NCBI GenBank assembly: GCA_016859345.1
Contig: CM029112.1
Span: 15,793,725-15,857,724 of the forward strand
From: Istiophorus platypterus
Lineage: Eukaryota > Chordata > Actinopteri > Istiophoriformes > Istiophoridae
DNA: 64,000 bases
Direction of reading: 5' to 3'
The position numbers and the translations under genes are program-made. This document shows positions 25,277 to 38,309 of the stretch, piece by piece; positions within the stretch are counted from its first letter, which is position 1, and each line of letters opens with the position of its first letter. A model generated the notes under the pieces. The model searched no databases. It saw only the letters and a list, made by a program, of their open reading frames with translations, and was not told where the DNA came from.

Positions 25277-28079
25277 CCTCACTGGTGGTGGCGAGAAACT
25301 TGACACCGCAAAGGCAATGCACACACATACATGCAATACTACACAAGTGAGGACTTATTGACCACCTCGATTAACCATATTTAACCATAATATATATATA
25401 ACCATAACTTTAACACAATGCATTACTGGCAAAAGTTCTATTACCTGGTAAAATCTGTAAAATACTATTATGAAGGTTAAAATATCAGTGTTAGTTGTTT
25501 GCAAAATAATGGGAACAGTTTACAGTGTAAGGCACTAAAGTACAACTCACTACAGCCTCAAAACTACATTTGATTTAAACCAGGGCTGTCTGACAGTTTC
25601 AACAAAAAATGAACATATTGCACTTACACTACACAGGAGAAGAGCTTTTTTGTGGAGCTAGACAACTTTATTAACATGCAATGTGCCCTGATTTTTCCTA
25701 AAATCAATAAACACAGGATAACTGCTAATTAGAAATGTAGCAAAAATAACCATAGAAATAACCTTAAATGGGTCATTCCTATTAAGATGGTTATGGTAAC
25801 AAAAATATTATTACCTTTTATTGTGTTACTTTTTTACTTTCCACTGCCACACTGTTGGCAAGGTTTACTCTTTAGCAGACCCTTGGTAACTAAAAAACAG
25901 ATTTGTCCCAATCCAAACAAATTAAGGCAGTGACAAAATTTTTTTGTTAAATTCAAACCGTTTCAGAACATCCGATTCCGACCCCGAAAGAAGAAAATAC
26001 TAAATGGCCTTATTTTAGGAGATTTTTCTAGCACGTACTGCTTGGGATATTGGTCCTCATAAGTATAGAAACACTAGAACACAACACAAAGGCATACACA
26101 CACTCAATAATGGTCACAAAAAGACATGTGCACTGACATACACAGAAACACAGATTCATACAGTACACACACACACACAGCTTCAGCTTTCGTGCGATGT
26201 TGGGAGAAGAGCGTCCTGTTAAAAGAAAAACCACTGTTTCATGTTTGGAGGAATCATTATGAGTGTTTCGTTCGGGGAAAAACAACAAACTGTTACTGTC
26301 GCCGATGTGTTGCTCCTCAAGGGAACTTCAAGTACACCGAGCCTGCTAATCCAACGCCGTGGACCAGGAGAACTGTTTTAGAAATGTGAATTTAATGGAA
26401 TAGTTGTGAGACAAACACATGCTATGAGCACTCTACACTTTGCACTCGCTACCGAAACACAAACGCACATACACGACACATACAAGGTTACTGTGTGAGG
26501 AGGGCTTACAGGTGGCGCCATGTGCCTGCGTGTTTGTGTGTGTTGATATCCACATGTTTGTGTTTGTGTGTATGTGTGCGTGCAGTTAGCCTCTCCTCAC
26601 CCATGCACCCAGTGCCTGCCTGTCCTGCCTTCAGACAGCACCCAAATCAGCCATGGGGCTCTCAGTAAAACCTCCTCTGCATTCCCACGACCTTTAACGG
26701 TTGCCCTGGGATCAGTTTTAGAGCTAACTGCCCCAATCATTCCTCAGCAGACGCAGCCATACAAGCTACAAGGACTGTTTTGGATTCAGAGTGTTTTGGT
26801 GGAGTCATTTTTTTTTTCTTTCGTTTTTGGACCGTTGGACCTTTGCTTTGACAAACCCGCCGTTCGATCTGTTTTCTGACCTTGTTGTCTCTGTCTGTGA
26901 GGCTGATTTAGGATCGGCAGAGGGGGCTTAACGGGATAGACAATAATCTATCGAATCCCTAATGACAGCTGGTCTTGAATCAGCACAACCTGCTGTAGCC
27001 TGCTGTTCCTCATTCTCCAACCTAACAAAATCAGCCAAAAAGGGACAACCTACTCGCTCGATCTTCACACTTTACTTGTAAAACTGTTTCTCTCACATGA
27101 CAGCATTTCCTCTTTCGGATGACGCAAAGGGGTCATCTCACTTGTACTGCCAGATAGAATTAAAACTTCTGTTGTTAATATGTGAAATACAAGAGAGATT
27201 CTGGACAGGTAAATTGTTGGTGTCCAACACAATCTCCCTGAGGAGAATCTAGGATAAAGATAGCAGTCATGATTTCAAGACGTATTCTGGCCATAGTGCC
27301 TATTAAACCCGTTTTTCAGACCCGTTTCCTTTTCCTTAACGATTTCCTGTAATTTGTGCCAACCTTTAGCCCTTTAGCTAGAGGGATTTCATACCTGTCT
27401 TGTATTTTACATATATTATTGTGACGGGGAGTACAGAGAGATTAAAATCAGCTTTTTACGGTTTCGCCTCAAGCCCTGCATTCAAACAGTGTTGTTTACA
27501 TGCAGAGCATATCCGAGGCAGGCATGGTTGGCTGACCAAGGATGAAAGGCCAAAAATGGCAGAATGTTTTACCAGGCAAGGAGAGTTTTGCACTGCATCA
27601 GGTGTATTAAGGCTCCCTCTTGCATGAATTGCTTATGAGCGTTAGCAACAGGACACGTTAAAAGGTTTCCTCTTCTTGAACAAGTGAAATCATGAGCTGG
27701 TCTTACAGAAAAAAAAAAAAAAAAATCATCATTTTTGTTTTGTTCTGATTGTTTTTATTTTCCCAAAAGATATTTTCAGAATAATTCTTGAAACGGGCAT
27801 ATAAAATACTTCCGTTGGATTGCTACTCAGATTGTTGTATGAGTTAAACTCTCATCCGAGAAAGCCATGCTCCAAAGAGACTAGATTGTCCATCGCTTTC
27901 TACTGAGCCATGAGTAATCAGTAGAGTCAGGCTACCAGGCTTAGAGACCAGTGAAAGCAGCACAGAGCAGTCACACAGGCTGTATAACAGAGTGCAGACT
28001 GTAGGCTTTTTAGCCATAATAAAGACATATTCTATGGATGCCATTGTCAACTGGTCAACCACTTTCATCCAGACTGAAA

Positions 28080-28460
28080 AAGTATTGCGTTGATTACCGA
28101 GATATTTGGTAAAAACGAGCACATATCTCTCTGGGTGAATTCTACCTAATTTGGTTGGTCCCTTAACATTTAATCCAGCCCCATCATCTGTCAAAATTTT
28201 TGATTTGTCCAGCATTTTATGAACAAATACATGCAAAACTAATGGCATTCCCATCAAGTCTAAGCTCAACTTTGTTTTTAGTGCTAATTGGCAAACGTTG
28301 CCAAGCTGACATGCTAAACTAAAATGGTGAACAACCTAAACATCTGCATGTTAGCGTTGTCATAGTGCAAACATTGGCCTGATGACATTAGAATTTTGCT
28401 CAATGCACAATTGAGTCAAAGTGAGGCTTGGTGGGGCTGCTAGCATGGCTGAAGACTCAG
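28080..28460 (+). repeat. interspersed repeat family B, copy 2
   Basis: Contains tgctaattggcaaacgttgc, aagctgacatgctaaactaa, aacatctgcatgttagcgtt and gctgctagcatggctgaaga. This is a well-known fish repeat type with paired gctaaca/tgttagc motifs. Confidence 0.7.
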
Positions 28461-28789
28461 TCCTGTTACTTCAAGTAGAACACGAAAATCTATTTAAGTG
28501 GTGAATGACAGTAACCTCACATTGTCCATTTAGAATTGACCTGAGGACTGTTAGAATATAAAAACCCGAGCACAAACTCAGGATAAAATATACATATATA
28601 CATAATAATCGATTCATTATTTGGTTTATTGATTCCGGTTTGCATTTATTTAGTGTAAAGTACTAAGATAGAACAATCATTTCACATGCTGGCCACATGA
28701 ACAGAGAAAAAGATCCAGAAATATTGTATTATTATATGTTTTCTTGTATGTGTGGCAATAGCCTGGCAAACAGCAAAATGTGTTTTTTT

Positions 28790-28813
28790 TTGTTGTTGTT
28801 GTTGTTGTTGTTG
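28790..28813. repeat. (TTG)n microsatellite
   Basis: Eight TTG units after a T run. Confidence 0.9.
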
Positions 28814-29291
28814 TTTTTCAGGGGGTGTATCACACAGGCATTGTAGCAGTTTGCTTTGAGGCTATCCAGATGAAGATGAGGAGAATAAATAGCACCCAGC
28901 CGTTACTCTGTGTCTTGAAGGGTCACGCTGAGGATCATCAGTGTGACCTTGCAGCACTGATGAAAGTGAAAAACGAAAGCCTACAAACAAATCTTCAGCT
29001 GGAACCTGAAGCAGCATTGACGAAGAAAAAAAAAAACAACCCGCAAATGAGGGTTGTAATTTTGAAACAACTAAGAGCACTGTGATAGGTGATAGGCTTA
29101 AAGGTTGAAGATGATCAACTGTTTTGATCATCAGTGTCAGTGGGCAGCTTTTTATCCTGCTCCATACCTCTGAGCCCTATCATGAGATACTTAGTCCTCC
29201 GCAAACACGCACACACATGCATGCAGAAACATGCTGGCACTCACATTTGTCTTTCTATTCACAGGCACACTGACTGTATAACTCCCACAGC

Positions 29292-29341
29292 TCACACACA
29301 CAGACACACACAGACACACACACACACACACACACACACAC
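29292..29341. repeat. (CA)n microsatellite
   Basis: CA run with two CAGA interruptions. Confidence 0.93.
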
Positions 29342-30374
29342 AGCTGCCAGTCAGTTTCACTGTATACTTTATAATGTAAACCTCCAACTAACAGCGGTCT
29401 GACACAGACACATGCTGTGAATAAAAGCACACTTTTACTTACATTATATAAATATGATTACCTATATCTAGAGAGAAAGAATATTATATACAGTATAATA
29501 ATTAGAAAATAAAGAGTCACCTTTTCAAAGTGCCTGTGGTGAGTTCATTTTGTATTTGAATGTGTGTGTGAATGTATGGTGCGTAGCTGTGTGATTTTGC
29601 TCTTACATCCTGCCCTCTGTTACTTCAAACACATAGATAACACCCATGTTTGGTGGTCCCTTTTCTCAACAAATTAACACTATCTAATCTTTATCAGAAA
29701 CTAAACCGCACGCCGACATAAACCCGGACAACATTGATGAGAAAACCTACACAACCAGTAGACACACTCCTCCCTGAGCCTGCGCAGACATAGGGACACA
29801 AAAGATGTTTATCAGCTGAGCTGTGTCAACCATTCTGAATTAGCCATCCGATAGATAACACCTTAGCTTATCTCCACAGCCACCAGACAGATGTGTGAAT
29901 GACGGGGAGGAAGGTAGATGAGAATTAACGGGGGACCTGCGAAGGAGAGAGAAAATGTTAATGAGGAGACCGGAGTACGTGCCAGTTTAAATGCATCCAA
30001 AGGTGATATAGAGAGATAAGCATTTAAAGAACTATATGGCAGCGTGTATGCGTGAGTACATGCAGGTCAATGTATAACTTCTTCTTGGGTATGGGTTGCT
30101 CTCCGATTATGTGCTTGTCGCTTGTCTCTTATCAGATTTAAGGTGTCGAAAACAAAGAAAAACAAAAAAAAAAAGATTGGGGTCAACTCATCTAAAGCTC
30201 GACCTGGACAACACCGATGTATTCCTTCAAGGGGAAGGACGCCCACACCGAGTCCTGTGCATCACCCCGTGATAACTGCCGTGACGCCTGCTCGGACGGC
30301 GAGGAGCCTCGATGCAACCCTGGACGACGAACTCCTCGGCAAAACGTTGCAGAAGTAGCCCATAGATTCCTCCT

Positions 30375-30550
30375 GTACAACGTCAGGGGGAGTCTCACTT
30401 TGGATGTGGCCCAGGTGCTCTTTCACGCACTTGTCATCTTCCCCCTGAACAACTGCAACTCCTCCCTTCCTAGAGGGCCCTCATCTGCAAATACGTTCAA
30501 ACTGTGGTAAAACCAAGACCACCTCGTGCGGTGATTCACTCGTTTTTTTT
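30375..30550 (+). mobile_element. degenerate non-LTR retrotransposon (LINE) reverse-transcriptase fragment
   Basis: Translation at 30403-30508 gives DVAQVLFHALVIFPLNNCNS. This fits the HAxVxSRLDYCNSLL block near the end of CR1/L2/Rex-type reverse transcriptases. After a frameshift the sequence continues QTVVKPRPPRAV, fitting the LQxxQNxAARL block. The YC residues are altered, and stops occur upstream. Only this short piece is recognisable. Confidence 0.55.
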
Positions 30551-31844
30551 CAGTCTTCAAACGATTACTTCTGTCACTTTTCGAGGATGAATGGCCAGGA
30601 AATCCCTGAGGACAATCATACTCCCAGAGCAAAGAAATAAAGATAAGGGAAAGTTATAATACGTGTTTTGATGTTTGAAGCGTTTTTTCCGAATTTGAAG
30701 TGACAGCAGTGAATTGTGTATTATGACATAGCTTGTTTTCACATCTCCATTATATATCATCAGATTATAACTTAACAGCAGGAGAGCAAGAGTGTGTAAT
30801 GTGAGAGGGAAGGAGTCAGTGGAGAGCTCAGATTCGCCCGATGAATATTCATAACTCTGATGTCACCAGTGGAGCTCCGCATCGTCGTCATAGAGATTAG
30901 AGTGGATGACGGGATTATGGGAGCGTCTCGGCCCCACACTGGGATTGGCTGCCACTCTGCTTTTGCTCCTCTTAACTGCTTCTAAATGTGCTGTTTCGTC
31001 ACTCGATCTCTCCTGCTGCTCCTCTCCTCTGCTACACGGAGATATTCTGACCATTGCCCACATTTTATTTCTTCTTTTTTTCTTTTTCCCCTTTTTACCC
31101 TGGTTGTGATTTCTTTCTCCTCCATGAGCCTCTGAGCCATTTTCCCCTCAGCCACATTTTTCTGTTTTGAGACCCCACCCTCCTGTCGAGCAGTATGGCA
31201 CCGTAGTAATTGCTTTCTTCAGCTCCATTGGCCCACTAAGAGAAAATTATCCCTTATGCTAGTAGCCAATTAAAGACGCGGATCACTTCCCAGCAGGAAT
31301 CCAACATCAGATTGTTTTATAATGCTGCACCAGACAGTAATGTCTTACCTCCATGGGCTCTAAAAAGAAAACAGGAATTTGTTAAGAGGTTTGCAATAAT
31401 GACTGTCATTGCAATGTGTTACTGGTTTCTTTGGGATGAAATATCATTATAAACATTATTTTGCTTTTATTTCGTCCCATACAAGATCACCACCAACCTC
31501 AACCTAAGCATTATAAACTATAAGGTATCGGTTATTGCTGGGCTTCTTTACTGGATTGCATTAGATTGTGCAGGTGAATCTAATAAATTGGTAACTGTGT
31601 ATTGTATGTGACTGTTGACGGCATTTCATTATACCGAATGTAGTTGACCTCTATCCTAATTTTCTCACTATATGATATATTCCCTTACCCTTACATTTAC
31701 TTTAACCTTAAACCTTCTCTCAACCATAAAATGTAATGAATGACATTGTGGGGACCTGTATTTTTCCCCCAAAAGGTATGTTAGTGCACAGAATTTGACT
31801 GTATAAACTGATTTATGTTCACACATCTTGAGTCATGCATGCAT

Positions 31845-31845
<1 letters not shown>

Positions 31846-31899
<54 letters not shown>
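31846..31899. repeat. (CA)n microsatellite
   Basis: About 26 pure CA units after tgcatgcatg. Confidence 0.95.
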
Positions 31900-31903
<4 letters not shown>

Positions 31904-32082
31904 TCTGGCAATTTGACACACAGTAGTGATATTATGCCAGACAAGCTCCTGATGTTACAAAATATAATTGTCTGTGTTTGTGTTTGTTTGTATGTGTTTG
32001 TGTCCCAGTTGAATGTTGCCATAACAACTGTTTTTGACCAAATGAGGCTCTGAAGAAGAATAGATGCCAGCTTTCATGTCTT

Positions 32083-32183
32083 ATCTATCTATCTATCGTT
32101 CTATCTATCTGTCTATCTATCTATCTATCTATCTATCTACCTGTCTATCTATCTGTCTATCTATCTGTCTATCTATCTATCTG

Positions 32184-32268
<85 letters not shown>

Positions 32269-32348
32269 TTGTCTATCTATCTGTCTATCTATCTGTCTAT
32301 CTATCTGTCTATCTATCCATCTGTCCATCTATCTGTTTGTCTGTCTAA
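32083..32348. repeat. long (CTAT)n tetranucleotide array with CTGT variants
   Basis: About 65 four-base units. A pure central block (about 32184-32267) is flanked on both sides by units in which CTGT alternates with CTAT. Open reading of it as YLSI repeats is meaningless. Confidence 0.97.
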
Positions 32349-32464
32349 CTGTCTACTATGTGTCAGTGTTAGTTTAGGTTGTGAGGGTGTGTACTTCTAA
32401 GTACATCTGCTCAATAAAGTCTGCTAGCGTTGCTTTTTTGTGGGGTTGGTAGCTCCCACACCAA

Positions 32465-32466
<2 letters not shown>

Positions 32467-32522
<56 letters not shown>
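32467..32522. repeat. (TG)n microsatellite
   Basis: About 27 pure TG units, 120 bp after the CTAT array. Confidence 0.95.
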
Positions 32523-32525
<3 letters not shown>

Positions 32526-33224
32526 ACATTCACCAGAGAGGCTGCAGTAAACACCTTGATGTCAAAATGTGAATTGTTGTAAATTGATTTGACTGCACTT
32601 TGATTAAAGCACATGTGCATGGTACATTTGTCTTATCTTTGTGAGTGTGTGTGTTTTATAATTTCTCTTGTTGTGCACATGAAACTGTGTGTTTAGTGTG
32701 TAGTGTGTATCTTCCCAAACTTTTCTCTGAGACGAGAGATTTACTATCCTCCATTTAATTCAGCAGACACATTCAGGTTTTAGAAAAATGTGTAACAAGA
32801 CTTCCACATTTCCACATTTCCTTCACCCTATTTAAATTTAACATGGTGGCCTCAAGTTTAGGCCTTATTTCTAGGCTCCATTATCACAAAGATATTAATC
32901 TTTCGGACATCGAAAATGATGGGGCAACATGTTCATCAACCTTAGAGAGGTTAAATAGACCAGAGTCGTTTTTCATGTGAAAGTTGCATGGGCAGTCTGC
33001 CTTCTTAGCACCTGTTGACTTTAACTCTTCCTACATGGATCACAGCACACGTATTACATTACATCATATTATACACATATTATACTGTCAATTAACTTCT
33101 TGGTGCATAAAATTTACTTTAATTCTTACATCCAATTTTTAGCAGGAATAACATTTACTAATATCACCATTTCAGATTAGTTATTTGCCATATAGCATAA
33201 AGTGTGAAGTACTTTTGAGACCAA

Positions 33225-33500
33225 TGGGAACATCTATAATTTTGCAAGTGTTCGGTCATAGACCAAAGTATAGGACTGATTAAAATTTTGAGCCGATGAA
33301 TGGCACTGGGTGAAAAATTCAGAGGATCAACGAAGGTATGCGATTCATCCTGAGGGAGACATGGACATTTGTACCGAATTTCACGGCAATCCATCCAGTT
33401 ATTGTCTAGACATTTCATTCAAATTCAAAAGTGTGAAACTTGACTGTGAGTATCACCGAAGTAATTAAGGATTCATCATCTGTGAACCATGAACGTCTAT
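33225..33500 (-). repeat. interspersed repeat family B, copy 3 (partly doubled)
   Basis: Contains gattcatcctgagggagaca and ttcacggcaatccatccagt, then a second partial unit (gattcatcatctgtgaacca), so part of the repeat is present twice in tandem. Orientation is opposite to copy 2. Confidence 0.6.
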
Positions 33501-33761
33501 ACCAAACTGATTACGTAAATGTAGAGATAATTCAGTCTTTCAGTCTGATTTTTAAGCCAAGGTACCATGACCAAAAATCCAAAACACTTTTCTCACATTG
33601 CTCACTCTGAAATGAAAGACACAGAGCATCAGATAAGTGCCAGACTATGTGGACAAATCATCTGCAAGTTAAGATTTTAAGGACAAGAGACACTACAGCT
33701 CTTTGAGAAGGGCAAACTGACTGAAGAGCACTCTCAACCATTACAAAGAGAGCAATCATTT

Positions 33762-33832
33762 GCGCGCGCGTGTGTGTGTGCGTGTGTGTGTTTGCGTGTT
33801 TGCACGAGTCTGTGTGTGTGTGTGTGTGTGTG
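33762..33832. repeat. interrupted (TG)n / (CG) tract
   Basis: gcgcgcgtgtgtgtgtgcgt followed by more TG units: a short alternating purine-pyrimidine stretch. Confidence 0.85.
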
Positions 33833-35716
33833 CCTCGAGTGGAGTAACACTGGCCATCTGCAGTGTGAAAAAAAAGCCTTAGAGCTGTGACTACTGCTCA
33901 AGCAGGGAGATGGGAAGAGTAAAAGGTAGAGGGATGATGAAGGGAGAAGAGAAGGTGTCAGGAGCTGAAGACAGCAGAGGAGGGATGATTAGGGGAGTGT
34001 GATATCGGGATGAAGAAAGGAACGTGAAAGATGACAGGGAAACTAACCAGGAAAATCTTGTGTTGCAGAGAAGATAAGGAAAACAGATGAGCGATGAGGG
34101 ATTTGCTGCATAGTAATGATGAAAAGATTAGAAATTTTATCAATAAAAATTTGAGTAACTAATTAATTTCACAAGTCATTTATTCAGCAAAAATTGTCAA
34201 ATACTCACTGGTTCAAGCGACTCATATGAGAGGATTTACTTTTTTTTCCACTTTTACATCCCTGGAAATTGAAGTCTTTACTTTACCAGACAGGCTCTCG
34301 ATACTTGTAATTGACATGTTATTATGCATATATGACACAGAAAACTCACATCACCCCAACATATTTTCAGATTCATCAGAATGAGTGTCAAAATGACGAA
34401 AACAAGGGGGCATGCAGATAAATATTGTAACTAATGATAATAAATATCAGTTACTCCCTCAGTCAGCTTACCACCAAATCAGCCCTACAGCAATCAGTGA
34501 ACCGGCACAATTTGAATTCATTCCTAACTAGGGATTCATCAAACTAGTTAATTTAGTAGTTACTCTTTTAGCCAGTTAGTTAGCTAATCACAAGAAAGAA
34601 TCAGTTTGCATTGCTCAGTTTTGGTGGGAATCTGTCCTAGTAAGACTCACTGTAGTGTGTAACCACATACAGTATGGTTGAAAGATCATATGCATTATTT
34701 TACATTTATGATATATAGTATATATAGTATATATATATAGCACATAGTATATATAGTATTGGAAGACCATATCTGTCAGGAAAGGAAAATAACGCTCAAA
34801 AATTAGGAAAGCTAAAAATGAAATGACTTGTGGTAAATCAAAATTACAAGATAGAAGTCAAAATTGTGACTTACAAGCTCATAATTTTTAATTAAAAGTT
34901 TTTGACTATTATGTCATGATGTTGATGTCCTATCTCAAAGCTGTGATTTATTATGGGTATGTCATTCCTAATTTTTCATTTATTTTTTCCTTTTTCTGGC
35001 AGAAATGGGCTTCCATAGCCAGACACAAACACTATAATACACTATAATATACTAATTTAAACACTTCATATGAAAAGATCTGAAAATATAATTGTTTTCC
35101 AGCAGCTCTTTGATGGCTGAGTCACTGAACATGTCCTGTATCATATCATGATAAGAAGAACATCAGTCTAAAGGCAGCAGCTGTTTCCCTTTCATCCCCC
35201 CCCCTCTCTCTTTCTCTCTCTTTCCCTCCCTCCTTCTGCATCTCTCCATCCTCCCACTGCTTTCACAATGGTGTGCTAAGCCAGGGAAGATAGGGCAAAT
35301 CCCTCCTCTGAGCAGGGCAGGCAGGAGAGAAAGAAACAGAGCATGAGGCTGAGGAGAGAGAATACACTCCTCTCCCATCTCTCTGTTCTCTCCCTCCATT
35401 TATCTGAATCCAACCAATCAGGTTGCAGTCGCCAGTAAACCGTTGTCTGCCGGCTTCAGTTTGACATCCATGCCTCCTTGTGTGTGTGTGTGTGTGTGGT
35501 GCCCCACCTCCACCAACCTGTGGTAATAATGTTGCAGTGTCAGAGAAGGTTCCTGTTTCCTAAGCTCCTAACTGTCTCTCTTCTTGTTTCCTCACCTCTT
35601 GTCTCCTTCTCTTCGACGGTCCCTCAAATCTCCGTAACCTTGAAGATTTACAATCACATCTCTGCTTTTGCTTGTGAGTGCTGAGACACGTGTCAGTGGC
35701 AAGTTGGTTCAGCTCA

Positions 35717-36035
35717 AAGGAATAGTTTGACATTTTTGGAAATTTGCTTTTTCACCTTCTCACCAAGAACAAGATAAAAAAAAAACAATCAATACTGCTC
35801 TTACTCCTGCATAGTAAATATAAAGCTATAGCCAGGAGAGGGTTAGTTTAGCTTAGCTTAGCTTAAAAACTGGGAACAAGGGGAAACAGCTAGCCTGGTT
35901 CTGTCCCATCATGTTACTGGTAGGTAGCAGCTGCTGGCTGTGGCTGGATGTTTACCATGCAAACAGAGTGGAATCGATTTCTCATCTAACGCTTGACAAG
36001 AAAGAGAATACTGACATTTCCCAAAATGTAAAACA
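35717..36035 (+). repeat. interspersed repeat family A, copy 2
   Basis: Starts aaaggaatagtttgacattt and continues through ttagcttagcttagctt and ggggaaacagctagcctggt. This repeat type is widespread in percomorph fish introns and intergenic DNA. Its transposon class is uncertain to me. Confidence 0.75.
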
Positions 36036-38309
36036 TTCTTTATAGGGCAACTTTTCATTATTTAAAATATGTTCACAAATTCCATCACGGCTAGTTAAAA
36101 ATCAGTTATGATTAGCTCACAGGAATTCTTGAAATCAGATATTAATTTGTTTAATGGTGAAAAATGTAACTGCCATCACTTTCTTTTTTATGTCAAGAAT
36201 TCCACTGTAGGCTAAGACTTATTTTGATCATTGTAATTGTTGATATCAAGAAAGGACTTTCACACCATCCCAATTGATTTTAAAACAAACTGCAATTATA
36301 TTTTTGATTTTGAAACATTCTTTTTTTCTTTGCTGCAAAGCAAGGACACACCGACTTCAATGCAAAATCTCATTGGCATCCTCATTCTTTCGTAAAGGCA
36401 CCTGGTTTGATTTCTGCATATAGTTCATCTGTACTCTACAGTCAAATAACACTGCGCTATATTTCAGTCAAGGAGCTAAATAAGCATGTTTTCCCTTGAC
36501 TATGCCTCCAAATGCATCAAAATATGAGCCTTTCAGACTGACTACCGCAGCTCAAGGCAACTAACACAAAATGGGATCATAAGCGGTGCTTTGTCTCTCT
36601 CTGGTGGATAATGTCGGATGCACACTAACAGACCTACATCCACCGGCTCTGTTAGTCTGCAGTAAGTTAGTAGTGAAGTCATTTAGTGTTGAATTGTATG
36701 CATTTTGCAGCCTAAACTGAAATCAAAATAAATATATATCATGATTAAAAATTCTATTTTTCTTCACAGGTACTTGGTCTGAGCGACAGTGGCCACGTTG
36801 CAGTGACTGGAAATAAAAAATTTTAAAAAACAAAATGTCAACATGTCACGTCTCCAACGAGTAAAGTCGATTATTTAACGTCTATCGGTCGTAAGTCTCG
36901 TTTTTCCGAGCCTCTCTGTTGTCCCCTAAACATGAACAGGTGCACTGCTCAGAGCTCGCAAGAAATATGCTGCCTTCAAGTTCCGGGCGAAAAATTGTTC
37001 TTCGCCCTTTTCAAACGAAAACACTGTAGAGTTCGGTGGTTAACCGTTTTAACTGTAAAGTGAGTTTAGGCCTAAATCAGACAAGGGTTTTTAAATGTTA
37101 TTGTTTGACGTGGTATTTTGTCATTTTTTGGTAATTCCCCCTTGTCAAGGATGTATTGTTTGGGTTGATTTGTCTCTTTCCCATGCAGCACATTTACACG
37201 ACAGAACTTCACTAGTCAGAACCCAGGACCAGAACCTTCATTAAAGGCATGTAGAGCATTTAGATGCTACCTTTCACCCTAACGTGAATATACAGTGATT
37301 GAGACTTATCTACAGTTTCATATTCATATACACCAAGATCTTTGTTGACAACGTTTTACAAAGCGTAAAATGGAACTGCAACAATTACTCTATTAACTGA
37401 AAGATCAGAAAATGTATCTTCAATCATTTCAATAATCAAATGTTTAAATATTTTTGAAATGAAAATAATATGTTAGTTGCAGCTCGAGAATAAAATTGTA
37501 TAAACAGACAAAAGTGTGATTTAAAAAAACTACATTGCCACATAGACAAAGCAACAGCTTATCAAAGCCTATCAACAAAATAGCCATTTAATAGGACTAT
37601 TTTCTGTGTATCTTAAACCAGTCTATAACAACAGAGGATAGTGGAAGGGACAAGAGTATTTTGTCCTGAAGAATTTTTCATTGTTTCACTTTTCACAAGA
37701 GTTACTCTACAAAATACTCAAAGCAAAGGGTTAGGCTGACGTGCTAAATTATTACCCTTTTAATAAAAAATGCCGTTCTTTCAAAAAACAAAAAAACAAA
37801 ACCCAAAACAAAACTTCTCAAGTTTCAACTTCTCAGTCCTCAGAATACAGTAACCTCACAGATTGCACACTGTTTTCTCTTTGCTCTCTGCATGATGTTT
37901 TAATAGAGAACCACTGTATGTTCTGTTTAGACTTGGACAAAGTACTAGACAGCAGGCCCCATAAGTCCGAGACCTCAAGACTGAAAGAAGGACATTTTTT
38001 GGTTCCTCGCTGTCATATTTTGTTTGGCCGTATTCCTTTCTCACTTTGTGGTTGCTTTTCATGTCTTTTTGGTCCCATTAAGTTTATTTTTACTTGTTTA
38101 CTTTACCACTGCTTTTGTCACATAGTGTCACATGATGCTCGCTCCTCGTCCCTCGAGTCTCTCTCCGGTTGTTTTTTTCCATCTCTGTGGTCGTTTCGTG
38201 CCTCCGTGTGGCCGTTCTTTGAATTTCTGACAGCAAATATCGTTTTATATATATATATATAAAAAGTTCTATTGTTTAAGACATGACCTTATAGACCGTT
38301 TTATTCGAA

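Larger units (their letters stand above)
22361..38300. other. intergenic region between cacng3 and rbbp6
   Basis: About 16 kb with no convincing gene. It contains a palindromic MITE-like element (24765-24919), a LINE reverse-transcriptase fragment (about 30375-30550), interspersed repeat copies (28080-28460, 33225-33500, 35717-36035) and many microsatellites. Possible regulatory DNA lies at 25269-25276 and 30780-31300. Open frames in 26028-26880 and 37741-38262 have no recognisable domains or plausible codon pattern, and I do not call them. Confidence 0.75.

Noticed and set aside
26126..26879. Open frames around 26126-26389 and 26568-26879 in the intergenic region
   Set aside because: CA-repeat start and no domain. 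Upstream and downstream splice signals do not form a gene model.
32064..32348. 94-codon YLSI repeat open frame
   Set aside because: Translation of the CTAT array, whose 12-nt period keeps a frame open by chance.
37741..38262. 173-codon open frame upstream of rbbp6
   Set aside because: Begins in an A-rich stretch and reads as Cys/Phe/Ser-rich sequence with no recognisable domain. It overlaps the promoter approach and lacks splice or conservation evidence.
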